The position numbers and the translations under genes were made by a program. From NCBI GenBank assembly GCA_964367935.1, contig CAYIYZ010000007.1, positions 59,760 through 123,759 on the forward strand: a stretch of 64,000 bases of DNA. The letters are read 5' to 3'. The stretch is from Scatomorpha sp964367935. Its GTDB lineage: Bacteria > Bacillota > Clostridia > Oscillospirales > Oscillospiraceae. The notes under the pieces were generated by a model, which was not told the origin of the DNA, did no database searches, and saw nothing but the letters and a program-made list of their open reading frames with translations. This document shows positions 1 through 8,811 of the stretch, in pieces; positions within the stretch are counted from its first letter, which is position 1; the number at the start of each line of letters is the position of its first letter.

Positions 1-693
1 CCGGGCAAGATAATAGTCGGAGACTTTATAAGGTTCAGTCTACCGGTAATGATAAACGAGGCTTTGTGGGGCACGGCGGTGTCCATATATTCTATTATCA
101 TGGGGCATATGGACAACAGTACGCCGATACTGGCGGCGTATACTATATCGAGCAACATAGAGCGACTCGTGTCAATGGCGCTGTTTGCCTCAGCGAATGC
201 CACGGGTGTACTTGTAGGAAAAGAGATAGGAAAAGGCTCGAGCGTAGAGACCATACGCTCACGTAGTGCGGCGCTTAATGTCATGTGTGTCGCAACGGGT
301 ATATTGAGTGCTGCGGCCTTAATGCTTGTGCGGCAATTTGCTTTGGACGGCTTTATCTTCCCACTTATGAACATATCACCCGAGGCGGCAGAGATATCAA
401 AATATATGCTGCTTGTCTTGGCGATGGGCTTGCCCATACGAGCATTTAATATGTGTAATATAGTGGGTGTGTTCCGCAGTGGTGGTGATGTCACATACAG
501 CCTTATCTGTGATGTCGTGCCTATGTTTCTCATCTGCGTGCCCGTGGTGGGCATATCCGCACTTGTGTTTATGCAGAGTATAACGCTCGTGTACCTATTT
601 AGGTTCCTTGACGAGGTTGTTAAGATAGTCATGTGTGCGGCGAGGCTTAAGTCCGGTAAATGGGTTAATAATATTACAAGAGAGATCTTATAG
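1..693 (+). CDS. MATE-family multidrug/cation efflux transporter, C-terminal part
   Basis: The frame is open from base 1, so the gene starts outside the window and 230 residues are seen. MATE proteins are 12-helix antiporters of the cytoplasmic membrane that export drugs or organic cations using Na+ or H+ gradients. The visible part begins with the FIRFSLPVMINEALWG stretch that opens the second six-helix half of MATE proteins, followed by several hydrophobic helices and short charged loops. It ends just before a strong bidirectional terminator at 709-761. The family assignment is fairly sure. The substrate cannot be inferred, and the first half cannot be checked for integrity. Confidence 0.85.
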   Translation, partial: PGKIIVGDFIRFSLPVMINEALWGTAVSIYSIIMGHMDNSTPILAAYTISSNIERLVSMALFASANATGVLVGKEIGKGSSVETIRSRSAALNVMCVATGILSAAALMLVRQFALDGFIFPLMNISPEAAEISKYMLLVLAMGLPIRAFNMCNIVGVFRSGGDVTYSLICDVVPMFLICVPVVGISALVFMQSITLVYLFRFLDEVVKIVMCAARLKSGKWVNNITREIL

Positions 694-708
694 TGCTAGC
701 TATACTGC

Positions 709-761
709 AAAATAGAAACAGCCTTGAAAAGCGTCAAGCTTTTCAAGGCTGTTTCTATTTT
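709..761. terminator. Bidirectional intrinsic terminator
   Basis: A perfect 24-bp inverted repeat (709-732 and 738-761, five-base loop) flanked by A- and T-runs lies between the converging ends of the MATE gene (+) and the GGDEF gene (-). It can serve both strands. Confidence 0.9.
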
Positions 762-766
762 GTTAT

Positions 767-2077
767 TTATGATTGGTCGGAGTGCTCGACAACCCGTGCA
801 CTTAACCTTGCCTGCTTGAGCTCTAACTTGTTATCGTACATTTTCTTATCAACGGTCTTAAAGAACTCACTAAACTCGTCTAAGGTGTTGCCGACGAAAC
901 GGTCGAAACCAAATGCAAGAGAAAACTTATGCTCTGCATTTGTGTTGGCGGTTTCGATCATACCTGTAATAGTTACTATACTCTCCGCGACCTCCTCTGC
1001 GGTGCAAGAACTCAATAAGGATACGAACTCATCGCCACCGACACGGAAGGTCTTACCGTATTTCGAGAAACTCTCGTTGAGTGCGTAATAGGACTTTCTG
1101 ATAGCTGCATCGCCCTCCATGTGTCCCAGAACGTCATTGATAAGCTTGAGGTTATTCATATCGGCAATTACACACCAGACTTCCGTCTCCGTGCCATCGG
1201 AGAAAATATCAGCAAGCTCCTCATGGTACGCCTTGGCGTTATATCCGCCTGTCAAGGGGTCGTTGAAGGAGTATTCGAGTAGCATAGCTTTCATTTTGTC
1301 GACAACGGCGGCTATACGTCCGATTTCGTCCTCGGTGTAGAGATGATCGGGTATCTCGATTTTCATGTTACCGGTCTCGGCAATCTCGGACAAGGATTTC
1401 TCAAGCTCGACTAAGCTTGCGCTCATGCTGCTCGAGAAGAAGCGTATGAAGAATATAGCGGCTAAGATGGCAAGTAAATTAACAAATGCGGCAGCCACAA
1501 ATACGTTGAAAATTAGCTCATCGTTGTGTTCAAGGGCGAGCTCCATTGCGCGTTGTTCATTTTCTAAGAAGATGTCAATACTTTCAAAGAAGGCAGTTGC
1601 AATGGGCGTAACCACTTGCAGGGCAAAAAGTGCATCTTCGTACTTGCCGCCCTCCATTCTGATATCGGCGGACTCTATCATGCTTTCCTTATAGATTTCC
1701 TTTTGGTCAATAATATCCAGAAATTCATCGAGTTGATCGCCGCTTAGGCGATTAGAATATTCATCCATTTTATGGTCAAGCAAGTTGAATGCAGTTATGT
1801 ACTCGGCGTACAAGTATTCCCTGACCTCGGGATCGTCTTCCAAGAGGATGTCTCTGCCCAATACTCGACATACGTACATTTTCCTGATTATCTCGCTCAG
1901 CTGCTCCTTACTCCTGACATTCACATCAATAATGTTTTCCGAGGAGTTATCAATCGTGATAAGTGAATAGAAGGAGAAAAAGCTGACGGATAGTACGCAT
2001 ATTATAATGAACCATGTGAGGGGTATAAATTTTCTCTTAATTGAGACATTTGATAGCCATGCTTTAAACTTATTCAT
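767..2077 (-). CDS. Membrane-bound diguanylate cyclase (4HB sensor-HAMP-GGDEF)
   Basis: Predicted to make cyclic di-GMP from two GTP. After a short cytoplasmic start there is a membrane helix (about residues 18-41), a helical extracytoplasmic region of about 140 residues resembling four-helix-bundle chemoreceptor sensors, a second helix (about 185-207), a HAMP-like linker and a C-terminal GGDEF domain with an intact RVGGDEF signature. The upstream RxxD inhibitory site is absent (SKYG at that place), so product inhibition is probably weak. The frame extends to 2149, but the ATG at 2077 has a GGAG Shine-Dalgarno about seven bases upstream and gives a normal N-terminus (436 residues). It is a single gene ending at the shared terminator. 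The signal sensed is unknown. Confidence 0.88.
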   Translation of the reverse strand: MNKFKAWLSNVSIKRKFIPLTWFIIICVLSVSFFSFYSLITIDNSSENIIDVNVRSKEQLSEIIRKMYVCRVLGRDILLEDDPEVREYLYAEYITAFNLLDHKMDEYSNRLSGDQLDEFLDIIDQKEIYKESMIESADIRMEGGKYEDALFALQVVTPIATAFFESIDIFLENEQRAMELALEHNDELIFNVFVAAAFVNLLAILAAIFFIRFFSSSMSASLVELEKSLSEIAETGNMKIEIPDHLYTEDEIGRIAAVVDKMKAMLLEYSFNDPLTGGYNAKAYHEELADIFSDGTETEVWCVIADMNNLKLINDVLGHMEGDAAIRKSYYALNESFSKYGKTFRVGGDEFVSLLSSCTAEEVAESIVTITGMIETANTNAEHKFSLAFGFDRFVGNTLDEFSEFFKTVDKKMYDNKLELKQARLSARVVEHSDQS

Positions 2078-2181
2078 AAAGTAACTCCAAACCATAATAG
2101 AAAATCGAAAATCGATTTCTACGTACAACACGTATGTACATTCTATCACATTTCACTGCATAAAGCAACCCAAATGTTACA

Positions 2182-2228
2182 AAAATTAATACCATGACGA
2201 CTTGAAATAGCGCCATGGTATTAATTTT
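2182..2228 (-). terminator. Terminator of the parB-like gene
   Basis: A 15-bp inverted repeat (2182-2196 and 2214-2228) ends in an A/T run just beyond the stop of the parB-like gene on the minus strand. Confidence 0.75.
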
Positions 2229-2239
2229 GTGCGATAAAT

Positions 2240-3061
2240 TTAACTATCTTCGTCCTTAGGGATACAGATAGTAACAATAAGGCTGTCGCCCTTATCTTCT
2301 TTCACCACGCTTGCGTCGATCCCGCCACGGTTCATGATCTCCAAACTGCGATCTAAGCTGTTTAGAAAGAGGCGCACGTCCTTTAGAATGAAAGAGCGCT
2401 TGGGCAAAGTCTTGCCTTCCGTAGAGGATTTACCACCAATCAACTCGTCTATGTACTTGTCCGTTTGTGCTACGTTGTAGGACTTGGCGATGATATGTTC
2501 TAAAGCTTTGCGCTGAGACTGTTCGTTGTTTAGGCGCAATAGTGCACGAGCGTGTCGCTCTGTGAGTCCTTGAGCTCTTATTTCACGCAAGACATCCTCG
2601 GGTAACTTGAGCAGACGCAGTTTGTTGGAGATGGCGGATTGAGATTTGCCTAATTTTTGCGCCAGTTCTTCTCTCGTGAGGTTAAAGAGGCGTATCATGT
2701 TGCGTAGGCTCTCTGCCTCTTCGAGAAAGTCTAAGTTCTCACGCTGAAGATTTTCGACGAGCGCTAGTATGCCCGATTCCTCTAAGTCTATATCCACGAT
2801 GATGCAGGGCACGCAATCGAGCTCGGCACGCATGGCGGCACGCAGTCTGCGCTCACCGGCGACGAGTTGGTAGCGGCCACGGCATTTTCGTACGATGAGT
2901 GGATTTAGGATACCCACTTGCGCTATACTCCGAGCGAGATCTGCCATAGTGTCCTCGGCGAACAGGCGCCGTGGCTGACCGGGATTCGGGTCTATATCCT
3001 CTATGGGAAGATTAGTGATACTTGCGCTGCTGCTGCGAGGTCGTGTCTTAATTCCAAACAT
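2240..3061 (-). CDS. ParB/Noc-family DNA-binding protein
   Basis: ParB proteins are CTP-dependent DNA clamps that load at parS for chromosome segregation; Noc is the nucleoid-occlusion paralogue. The 273-residue protein has an N-terminal NPGQPRR motif (about 26-32), the CTP-binding GERRLRA motif (69-75), ENLQREN (103-109) and a helix-turn-helix at about 128-150. The C-terminal part is short and weakly conserved, as expected for the dimerisation domain. No parA/soj, rsmG or mnmG is adjacent, so ParB and Noc cannot be separated from this sequence. The ATG at 3061 has an AGGGGG Shine-Dalgarno. It lies on the same strand as bofA/yaaL, 98 bases downstream of bofA. Confidence 0.88.
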   Translation of the reverse strand: MFGIKTRPRSSSASITNLPIEDIDPNPGQPRRLFAEDTMADLARSIAQVGILNPLIVRKCRGRYQLVAGERRLRAAMRAELDCVPCIIVDIDLEESGILALVENLQRENLDFLEEAESLRNMIRLFNLTREELAQKLGKSQSAISNKLRLLKLPEDVLREIRAQGLTERHARALLRLNNEQSQRKALEHIIAKSYNVAQTDKYIDELIGGKSSTEGKTLPKRSFILKDVRLFLNSLDRSLEIMNRGGIDASVVKEDKGDSLIVTICIPKDEDS

Positions 3062-3159
3062 AATAATATCCCCCTGCCGACAGTGTATAATGTATAGACT
3101 ATCGAAATCCCACGAAACAGAAAGGATAGTAAGTGAAAAACCTATTTTTGCCAGATAAC

Positions 3160-3426
3160 TTATATGTAGATGCTTATCAGCACGAGTAAAATGACACCGG
3201 GTATGCCCAAGAGCCCTGCCACGAGAGCGGTTACGGTATTAATACCTAAGGTGAATTCGAACAAAGCCTCGCCGACCATGTTAAAAATAAAGAGCAAAAC
3301 AAGGCCACAGACCATGTTGATAAGAAGTTTAAGTACGAATTTGAGGGGAGTTTTTATGATTTTGATGAGCAGAATAATAAGTAAGAACGCCACGATGGCG
3401 GCGAAAATAGTGTAAGCGGTGTTCAT
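3160..3426 (-). CDS. bofA: Pro-sigma-K processing inhibitor BofA family
   Basis: BofA is a small integral membrane protein. In Bacillus it holds the SpoIVFB protease inactive in the outer forespore membrane until sigma-K should be processed. The 88-residue protein has hydrophobic helices and the family's C-terminal signature, here GINTVTALVAGLLGIPGVIL. The ATG at 3426 has a strong AGGAGG upstream. It follows yaaL by 23 bases, the classic yaaL-bofA order of Firmicutes, although recR and dnaX, usual further neighbours, are not next to it. It points to a spore-forming lineage, but BofA homologues persist in some asporogenous Clostridia, so sporulation is not proven. Confidence 0.85.
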   Translation of the reverse strand: MNTAYTIFAAIVAFLLIILLIKIIKTPLKFVLKLLINMVCGLVLLFIFNMVGEALFEFTLGINTVTALVAGLLGIPGVILLVLISIYI

Positions 3427-3449
3427 TTAGTACCTCCTGTGTTGTGTTG

Positions 3450-3698
3450 CTATAAGAAAAAAGATTTGAGGTTGCGCACGGCGCAATCGTATTTGGATTT
3501 AAGCGCACTTATCTCGTAGATACAGGCTTCCATGACATAGGGGTCCGTAATGTCTTCAAACCTACCGTAAGCCTCGTTAAGCGAGCCTCTGATACTCTCA
3601 ACTTCCTCTATGGCGGAGTTAAGTTCTGTTAGCTTATTCTTTTTTAATTTTTTGCCGTTTGAAGTGTATTTTGAGCGCTTAGATATTTTTAATGACAC
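3450..3698 (-). CDS. yaaL: YaaL-like small protein (DUF2508)
   Basis: An 82-residue charged helical protein with the pattern of the DUF2508/YaaL family: a basic N-terminus, then helices containing EDITDPYVMEACIYEISALKSKYD, which resembles the family core 'ITDPELIDYYIYEIKAAEARY'. The role in the cell is unknown. Identification rests mainly on that core and on its position directly upstream of bofA. The start is GTG at 3698 behind an AAGGTGGTGG stretch, which is acceptable as a Shine-Dalgarno. Confidence 0.75.
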   Translation of the reverse strand: MSLKISKRSKYTSNGKKLKKNKLTELNSAIEEVESIRGSLNEAYGRFEDITDPYVMEACIYEISALKSKYDCAVRNLKSFFL

Positions 3699-3744
3699 GG
3701 TACCACCACCTTGTCCTTATATTTTATTCAGAAGGCGGTGGATT

Positions 3745-4130
3745 TAGTCATAAATTCATTAAATTTCCATGAAATAATCGTGAAGAGTGTGCACATAATA
3801 GACTCGGACGACGGAGCCGATGCCGAAAAGGGCGAAAAAAGAAACCCAAGGCCGGTGCCGATGCGATAGGAGCGAAAACCCCAAAGTGCAATAGCACATT
3901 GGGAGAAGCTCCATAGAGATTAAAAGCTCATGTACTGAGAACATGGACATTGGGTCTTGAACATTGCATCTTTGGCGAAAGGCCGCCCCAAAATAAGGGC
4001 TTTCGGTGAAAGAAAAACGAAAGTGTAAAAACTTTAGTTTAAAAGAATCGGAAGAAGTCCAAAGCTGTAAGGTAGGTCGCAAGACAAACCTTTAAGCGGA
4101 CAGGTGATGTGTAAAAGCATCACCTGTTTT
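3745..4130 (+). ncRNA. Candidate structured noncoding RNA, unidentified
   Basis: This 536-base gap between yaaL and the topoisomerase gene holds no convincing protein gene but is dense in helices on the plus strand. Seen: GGAGC (3869-3873) pairing with GCTCC (3908-3912) around an inner hairpin (about 3883-3903, AATA loop); CATGT/ACATG near 3928-3945; CTTTC/GAAAG near 4000; and AAGGT...ACCTT enclosing GTC-GCAA-GAC, a GNRA tetraloop (about 4069-4093). It ends at a strong terminator at 4100-4130. I compared it from memory with tmRNA, RNase P, SRP RNA, 6S RNA and GEMM riboswitches and it matches none. It could be a standalone RNA (raiA-like or another large RNA) or a long leader. The 5' end is a guess, and no clear promoter was found. 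Confidence 0.5.
4100..4130 (+). terminator. Terminator of the candidate structured RNA
   Basis: A 10-bp stem (ACAGGTGATG/CATCACCTGT, eight-base loop) is followed by TTTTATATT on the plus strand. There is no coding gene just upstream on that strand, which supports a transcribed noncoding RNA before it. Confidence 0.8.
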
Positions 4131-4162
4131 ATATTGGGGAATAATGTTATTTTTTGCTGTGC

Positions 4163-4191
4163 TTGCAATTTTCGGCATGCTATTATAGAAT
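4163..4191 (+). promoter_or_regulatory. Sigma-A type promoter for the topoisomerase genes
   Basis: TTGCAA (4163-4168), 17-base spacer, TAGAAT (4186-4191), about 40 bases before the TTG start at 4235. Confidence 0.5.
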
Positions 4192-4234
4192 GTAAGGTGA
4201 TTGTAAATATTAGATTGAAAGGCGACGGATATAA

Positions 4235-6211
4235 TTGAAGAAAACGGATAATTACGGCAATGAGAGCATATCGCAGTTAAAAGGCGAAGATAGGGTGAGA
4301 AAAAGACCGGCGGTAATATTCGGCTCGGATGGACTTGAGGGCTGTTACCATTCGGTGGTAGAGATATTGTCTAACTCCATAGACGAGGCGAGGGCCGGCA
4401 ACGGTGACATTATAACACTGACGCGCTATGCGGACAAGAGTATAGAGATAGAAGACTTTGGACGTGGTTGTCCTGTGGCGTGGAATGAGAAAGAGGGGCG
4501 CTATAACTGGGAATTGGTGTTCTGTGAGTTGTATGCCGGCGGCAAGTATATGAATAATGAGGGTGGCGACTACGAGTACAGCTTGGGCCTTAACGGTTTG
4601 GGTAGCTGTGCTACGCAGTATGCGTCTGAGTATATGGATGTGACGGTGCGTCGTGACGGAAAGAAGTACGGCTTGCACTTTGAGAAAGGTCGTATAGTGG
4701 GCGAGCTAACGGAAGCGCCGACAGACAGGAAGAAGACGGGCACTTGCATAAGGTGGCGACCTGACCTTGAGGTGTTTACGGACATAAACATACAGCTTGA
4801 GAGCTATGAGCAGCTCTTAAAGCGACAGGCAGTGGTGAATGCGGGTGTGACTTTTCGTTTCGTAAACGAGACTGATAATGGTTTTGTGACGACGGATTAC
4901 CGCTATGAGAACGGCATACTCGACTATGTTCGTGAGCTTGTGGGTGAAAACGGTATAAGTGAACCGTTTATGATAAGTGCGGACAAGAAGGGCAGAGATA
5001 GAGCGGATAAGCCTGAATATAAGGTAAAGCTCACGGCGTCTCTGTGCTTTTCACCGTCTGTCAATATGATAGAGTACTATCACAACAGCTCGTTTTTGGA
5101 GCATGGTGGAGCGCCGGAGAAGGCGGCGCGCAGTGCGTTTGTGTCGGCGGTAGATGCGTATATAAAGAAGATAGGCAAATATCAAAAGGGTGAGAGTAAG
5201 ATAGCGTTTCAGGATATACAGGACTGTCTTGTGCTTGTTACGAACTGTTTCTCGACGCAGACTTCCTATGAAAATCAGACGAAGAAGGCTATTACGAATA
5301 GGTTCATACAGGAAGCGATGACTGACTTTCTGCGTGAGCGTTTGGAGATATATTTCATAGAGCACAAGGCAGAGGCTGATAAGATAGCGGAGCAGGTGCT
5401 CATAAATAAGCGCAGTAGGGAGCAGGCGGAGAAGGCACGCTTAAACATAAAGAAGAAGTTATCCGGCACGGTGGACATAGCGAATAGGGTTCAGAAGTTT
5501 GTGGACTGCCGCAGTCGTGACGTGGGTAGGCGTGAGATATATATAGTAGAGGGCGACTCGGCTATGGGCGCGTGTAAGCTGTCGAGGGACTCGGAGTTTC
5601 AGGGCATAATGCCTGTGCGAGGCAAGATATTAAACTGCTTAAAGGCGGATTATGCGAAGATATTCAAAAGTGAGATAATAACAGATCTTATAAAGGTGCT
5701 CGGTTGCGGCGTGGAGGTAACGAAGTATACTAAGGAGCTGTCAACATTCAATCTCCAGAATTTGCGTTGGAATAAGGTCATAATCTGTACGGATGCGGAC
5801 GTGGACGGCTTCCAGATACGTACGCTTATATTGACGATGATATATAGGCTGATGCCGACGCTTATACAGGAGGGATATGTGTATATAGCGGAGTCACCTT
5901 TGTATGAAATTTTGAGTGGTGGCAAGACGTATTTTGCGTACTCGGAGCGTGAGAAGGCTGATGTTCTAAAGGACTTGGGCAAGGCGAAGGCGACGATAAA
6001 CAGGTCGAAGGGTCTGGGTGAAAACGAGCCGGACATGATGTGGCTGACGACGATGAATCCCGAGACACGCAGGCTGATAAGGGTGATGCCGGAGGACGCT
6101 GAGCGTACGGCGGCGAAGTTTGACTTACTTCTTGGCGATAATTTGTCAGGCAGAAAGAGTCATATAGCGGAGCATGGCAGTATGTATCTTGAGTTTGCGG
6201 ACATTTCATAA
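4235..6211 (+). CDS. parE: Divergent type II topoisomerase subunit B (ParE/GyrB-like)
   Basis: ATPase and TOPRIM subunit of a gyrase/topoisomerase IV type enzyme; it binds the partner encoded next. The GHKL ATPase is seen with catalytic-type E43 and N47 (EILSNSIDEA), DFGRGCPV in place of the usual DNGRGIPV, and a GLNGLGS lid. Then come the transducer domain and TOPRIM with IVEGDSAMG, PVRGKILN and the metal site DADVDGFQIRT. The length of 658 residues is normal for ParE. Several motifs differ from the canonical ones (GCP for GIP, GLNGLGS for GLHGVG), so this is a divergent clade that probably coexists with a standard gyrase elsewhere. The start is TTG with a distant AAAGG. Gyrase versus topo IV is an inference from the partner's C-terminus. 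Confidence 0.87.
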   Translation: MKKTDNYGNESISQLKGEDRVRKRPAVIFGSDGLEGCYHSVVEILSNSIDEARAGNGDIITLTRYADKSIEIEDFGRGCPVAWNEKEGRYNWELVFCELYAGGKYMNNEGGDYEYSLGLNGLGSCATQYASEYMDVTVRRDGKKYGLHFEKGRIVGELTEAPTDRKKTGTCIRWRPDLEVFTDINIQLESYEQLLKRQAVVNAGVTFRFVNETDNGFVTTDYRYENGILDYVRELVGENGISEPFMISADKKGRDRADKPEYKVKLTASLCFSPSVNMIEYYHNSSFLEHGGAPEKAARSAFVSAVDAYIKKIGKYQKGESKIAFQDIQDCLVLVTNCFSTQTSYENQTKKAITNRFIQEAMTDFLRERLEIYFIEHKAEADKIAEQVLINKRSREQAEKARLNIKKKLSGTVDIANRVQKFVDCRSRDVGRREIYIVEGDSAMGACKLSRDSEFQGIMPVRGKILNCLKADYAKIFKSEIITDLIKVLGCGVEVTKYTKELSTFNLQNLRWNKVIICTDADVDGFQIRTLILTMIYRLMPTLIQEGYVYIAESPLYEILSGGKTYFAYSEREKADVLKDLGKAKATINRSKGLGENEPDMMWLTTMNPETRRLIRVMPEDAERTAAKFDLLLGDNLSGRKSHIAEHGSMYLEFADIS

Positions 6212-6233
6212 GAAAAGACAGCACTAAAACTTT

Positions 6234-6539
6234 AGGGGCGAAGCCAAGAAAAAAGTTTTAATCAACTTTTTTCAAAAAGTTGCAGGGTGCGGGGACAGCG
6301 TCCCTGCTCGCCGTCCGCAGACGGCGAAAGGCCTTTGCCTTAAAAGCGTATTTTTGAAAGTGAATTTCCGCACGTAGTGTGGAAAGAGAAAACTTTTTAC
6401 AAGAGAAAAAGTTTTTTAAACCCCTCGCAATGGGGTTCGGGGCAAAGCCCCGACTAAAAAAACAAAAAATAAAAAATAACAAAAACCCATTTTTCCACGG
6501 AAAAATGGGCTCGGGCGAACACATAGGTTCGCCCCTACG
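6234..6539 (+). repeat. Composite palindromic intergenic element, copy 1
   Basis: This fills most of the gap between the two topoisomerase genes. Module order: head GGGGCGAAGCC; A/T hairpin at about 6263-6282; GGGAC/GTCCC hairpin near 6292-6304; CGCCGTC-CGCA-GACGGCG (6309-6326); a private stretch of about 100 bases; CCCC/GGGG near 6421-6434; CGGGGC-AAA-GCCCCG (6438-6452); A-rich linker; CCCATTTTTCC hairpin (6486-6509); GGGCGAAC/GTTCGCCC (6513-6534). It shares this plan with five other copies in the window. It contains accidental open frames on both strands but no plausible gene. Confidence 0.9.
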
Positions 6540-6560
6540 AAAGAAGGCGGCGGGAAATAC

Positions 6561-8807
6561 ATGGCACGAAAGAAAAAAGACGAGACGGCAAAGAGAGATA
6601 TAAATGAAAATGTAATGGGTTTACGTGCCGAGGTGTTGGAGCAGAACATAACGGATACCTTGGAGACGAACTATATGCCCTATGCGATGAGCGTTATCGT
6701 GTCGAGGGCTATACCGGAGATAGACGGCTTTAAACCCTCGCACAGAAAATTGCTCTATACGATGTACAAGATGGGTCTGTTGACGGGTGCGAGGACGAAG
6801 TCGGCACGTATAGTGGGTCAGACGATGAGCTTAAATCCCCACGGTGAGAGTGCGATATACGAGACATTAGTGCGTTTATCGAAGGGTAACGGGGCGCTTC
6901 TCACGCCTTTTGTGGACTCTAAGGGTAACTTCGGTAAGACGTTTTCGAGGGATATGGCGTATGCGGCTTCACGTTATACGGAGGCGAAGCTGTCGGAGAT
7001 ATGTGCGGAGCTGTTTTCGGAGATAGATAAGGACAGTGTGGACTTTACGGATAACTATGACGGCACTATGCGTGAGCCTGTGCTGTTACCGACGACGTTT
7101 CCGAATGTTTTAGTGTCTGCGAATACGGGCATAGCCGTGGGCATGGCGAGTCAGATATGCGGATTTAACTTGGCTGAAGTGTGCAAGACGACGGTAGCGT
7201 ATATAAAAGACGAGAATCACGATATACTGAGCACCTTACCTGCTCCCGATTTCCCGACGGGCGGTGAGATTATATCCGACCCCAAGGTCATGCGTGAGAT
7301 ATATGATACGGGTAGGGGCGGCATAAAGGTTCGTGCCAAGTGGGAATATATAAAGAGCGAGAACATAATAGAGGTGCGTGAGATACCGTATACGACGACG
7401 GTTGAGGCTATAATGGACAAGATAGCCGAGCTTATAAAGTCGGGTAAGATAAAGGAGATTTCCGATGTCCGTGACGAGACGGACTTGGGCGGTCTGAAGA
7501 TAGCCATAGACTTAAAAAGAGGCACGGATGCGGATAAGCTAATGCAGAAGCTCTACAGGATGACGCCTTTGATGGACAGTTACTCCTGCAATTTTAATGT
7601 ACTCATAAACGGCGCACCGAGGCTTTTGGGTGTGCGTGATTTGTTATGCGAGTGGACTAAGTGGCGAGTGTTGAGTGTGAAGCGCAGGCTGAGTTTCGAT
7701 TTGGGCAAGATGCGTGATAAACTTCATTTACTGCACGGACTTGCGGCTATACTTTTGGATATAGATAGGGCGATAGCGGTCATAAGGGGCACGGAGCGAG
7801 AGGCGGACGTTGTGCCTAATCTTATGGCTGAGTTTGGCATAGATAAGATTCAGGCTGATTATGTGGCTGAGATAAAGCTACGTAATATAAACAGGGAATA
7901 TCTGTTAAAGCGTACGGCTGAGACGGAGGATTTAGAGCGTGAGATAGCCCGTTTAGAGGGCGTTTTGGGTAGTGAGGCTAAGGTCAAGGGTCTTATAGTG
8001 AAGGAGCTTGAGCGTGTGGCGGAGAAGTACGCCATGCCGAGAAAGAGCACCATAATCTACAGTGACGAGTTAGTTGAGACGGAACCCGAAGATGAGACGG
8101 AGGACTATGCGGTAACGGTTTTCGTATCAAAGGAGGGCTATTTAAAGAAGATAACGCCCTTGTCTTTGCGTATGGGCGGTGAGCAGAAGTACAAAGAGGG
8201 CGACGGGGCGTATGTGCGCTTTGAGACGACGAACAGGGCGGAGCTACTTGTGTTTACGGACAGGGTGCAGGCTTATAAGACTAAGTTATCCGATTTTGAT
8301 GATATGAAAGCGTCTATGTTGGGTGTGTACTTACCATCACATTTGGAGATGGAGTCGGGTGAGCAGGTCATAGCCGTAATATTGGCGGGCGACTACAGTA
8401 AGGATATAATGTTCTTTTATGAAAATGGCAAGGCGGCGAGAGTGCCGCTTGCGTCCTATGCGACAAAGACGAATAGGAAAAAACTTATCGGTGCGTACTG
8501 TGATAAGAGTGCGGTAAGTGATATCATAGTGTTAGATGGCGAATGTGATTTGGTAGCGTATTCGACGGACGGTCGGACACTGCTCTTTAACAGCTCCTTG
8601 GTGGCGGTTAAGCAGACGAGAAATACGCAGGGCGTGAATGTGATGAGCTTGAAGGGCAGGCATGTGTTAAAGGCGGCTGAGCTCTATGAGGGCTCGGGCA
8701 TAGTAAATACGGCGAGGTATAGGGTGCGCAGTTTGCCGGGTGCGGGCGCTTTACTTAAAGAGGAAGATAGGGGCACACAGCAACTTAGCCTTGACGGCAC
8801 AACCTAA
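6561..8807 (+). CDS. parC: Divergent type II topoisomerase subunit A (ParC/GyrA-like)
   Basis: Breakage-reunion subunit that cuts and rejoins DNA through a tyrosine. Seen: NYMPYAMSVIVSRAIPEIDG at about 37-56, a winged-helix quinolone region with PHGESAIYE (serine and acid both retained), active-site Y139 in ASRYTEAKL, a tower and coiled-coil region, and a six-bladed C-terminal beta-pinwheel. I see no GyrA box (QRRGGKG-like), which favours topo IV-type decatenation over supercoiling. Oddities: GNGALLTPFVDSKGNFG replaces the usual GQxxxxxYPLVDGQGNFG pattern. 748 residues. The ATG at 6561 has only a weak GGCGGGA upstream. Probably cotranscribed with subunit B across repeat copy 1. Confidence 0.87.
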   Translation: MARKKKDETAKRDINENVMGLRAEVLEQNITDTLETNYMPYAMSVIVSRAIPEIDGFKPSHRKLLYTMYKMGLLTGARTKSARIVGQTMSLNPHGESAIYETLVRLSKGNGALLTPFVDSKGNFGKTFSRDMAYAASRYTEAKLSEICAELFSEIDKDSVDFTDNYDGTMREPVLLPTTFPNVLVSANTGIAVGMASQICGFNLAEVCKTTVAYIKDENHDILSTLPAPDFPTGGEIISDPKVMREIYDTGRGGIKVRAKWEYIKSENIIEVREIPYTTTVEAIMDKIAELIKSGKIKEISDVRDETDLGGLKIAIDLKRGTDADKLMQKLYRMTPLMDSYSCNFNVLINGAPRLLGVRDLLCEWTKWRVLSVKRRLSFDLGKMRDKLHLLHGLAAILLDIDRAIAVIRGTEREADVVPNLMAEFGIDKIQADYVAEIKLRNINREYLLKRTAETEDLEREIARLEGVLGSEAKVKGLIVKELERVAEKYAMPRKSTIIYSDELVETEPEDETEDYAVTVFVSKEGYLKKITPLSLRMGGEQKYKEGDGAYVRFETTNRAELLVFTDRVQAYKTKLSDFDDMKASMLGVYLPSHLEMESGEQVIAVILAGDYSKDIMFFYENGKAARVPLASYATKTNRKKLIGAYCDKSAVSDIIVLDGECDLVAYSTDGRTLLFNSSLVAVKQTRNTQGVNVMSLKGRHVLKAAELYEGSGIVNTARYRVRSLPGAGALLKEEDRGTQQLSLDGTT

Positions 8808-8811
8808 AACG

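Noticed and set aside
3759..4082. A 107-codon open frame on the minus strand over the structured RNA region
   Set aside because: No ribosome site, an unlikely composition, and it runs opposite to the terminator and hairpins that point to a plus-strand RNA.
6234..6539. Insertion sequence remnant
   Set aside because: No transposase fragment or terminal repeat pair; the structure is a chain of independent hairpins shared among copies with different content.
6258..6649. Open frames on both strands within repeat copy 1
   Set aside because: They are translations of the repeat. Similar peptides (for example PFFRGKMGF) recur at the other copies, so they reflect repeated DNA, not genes.
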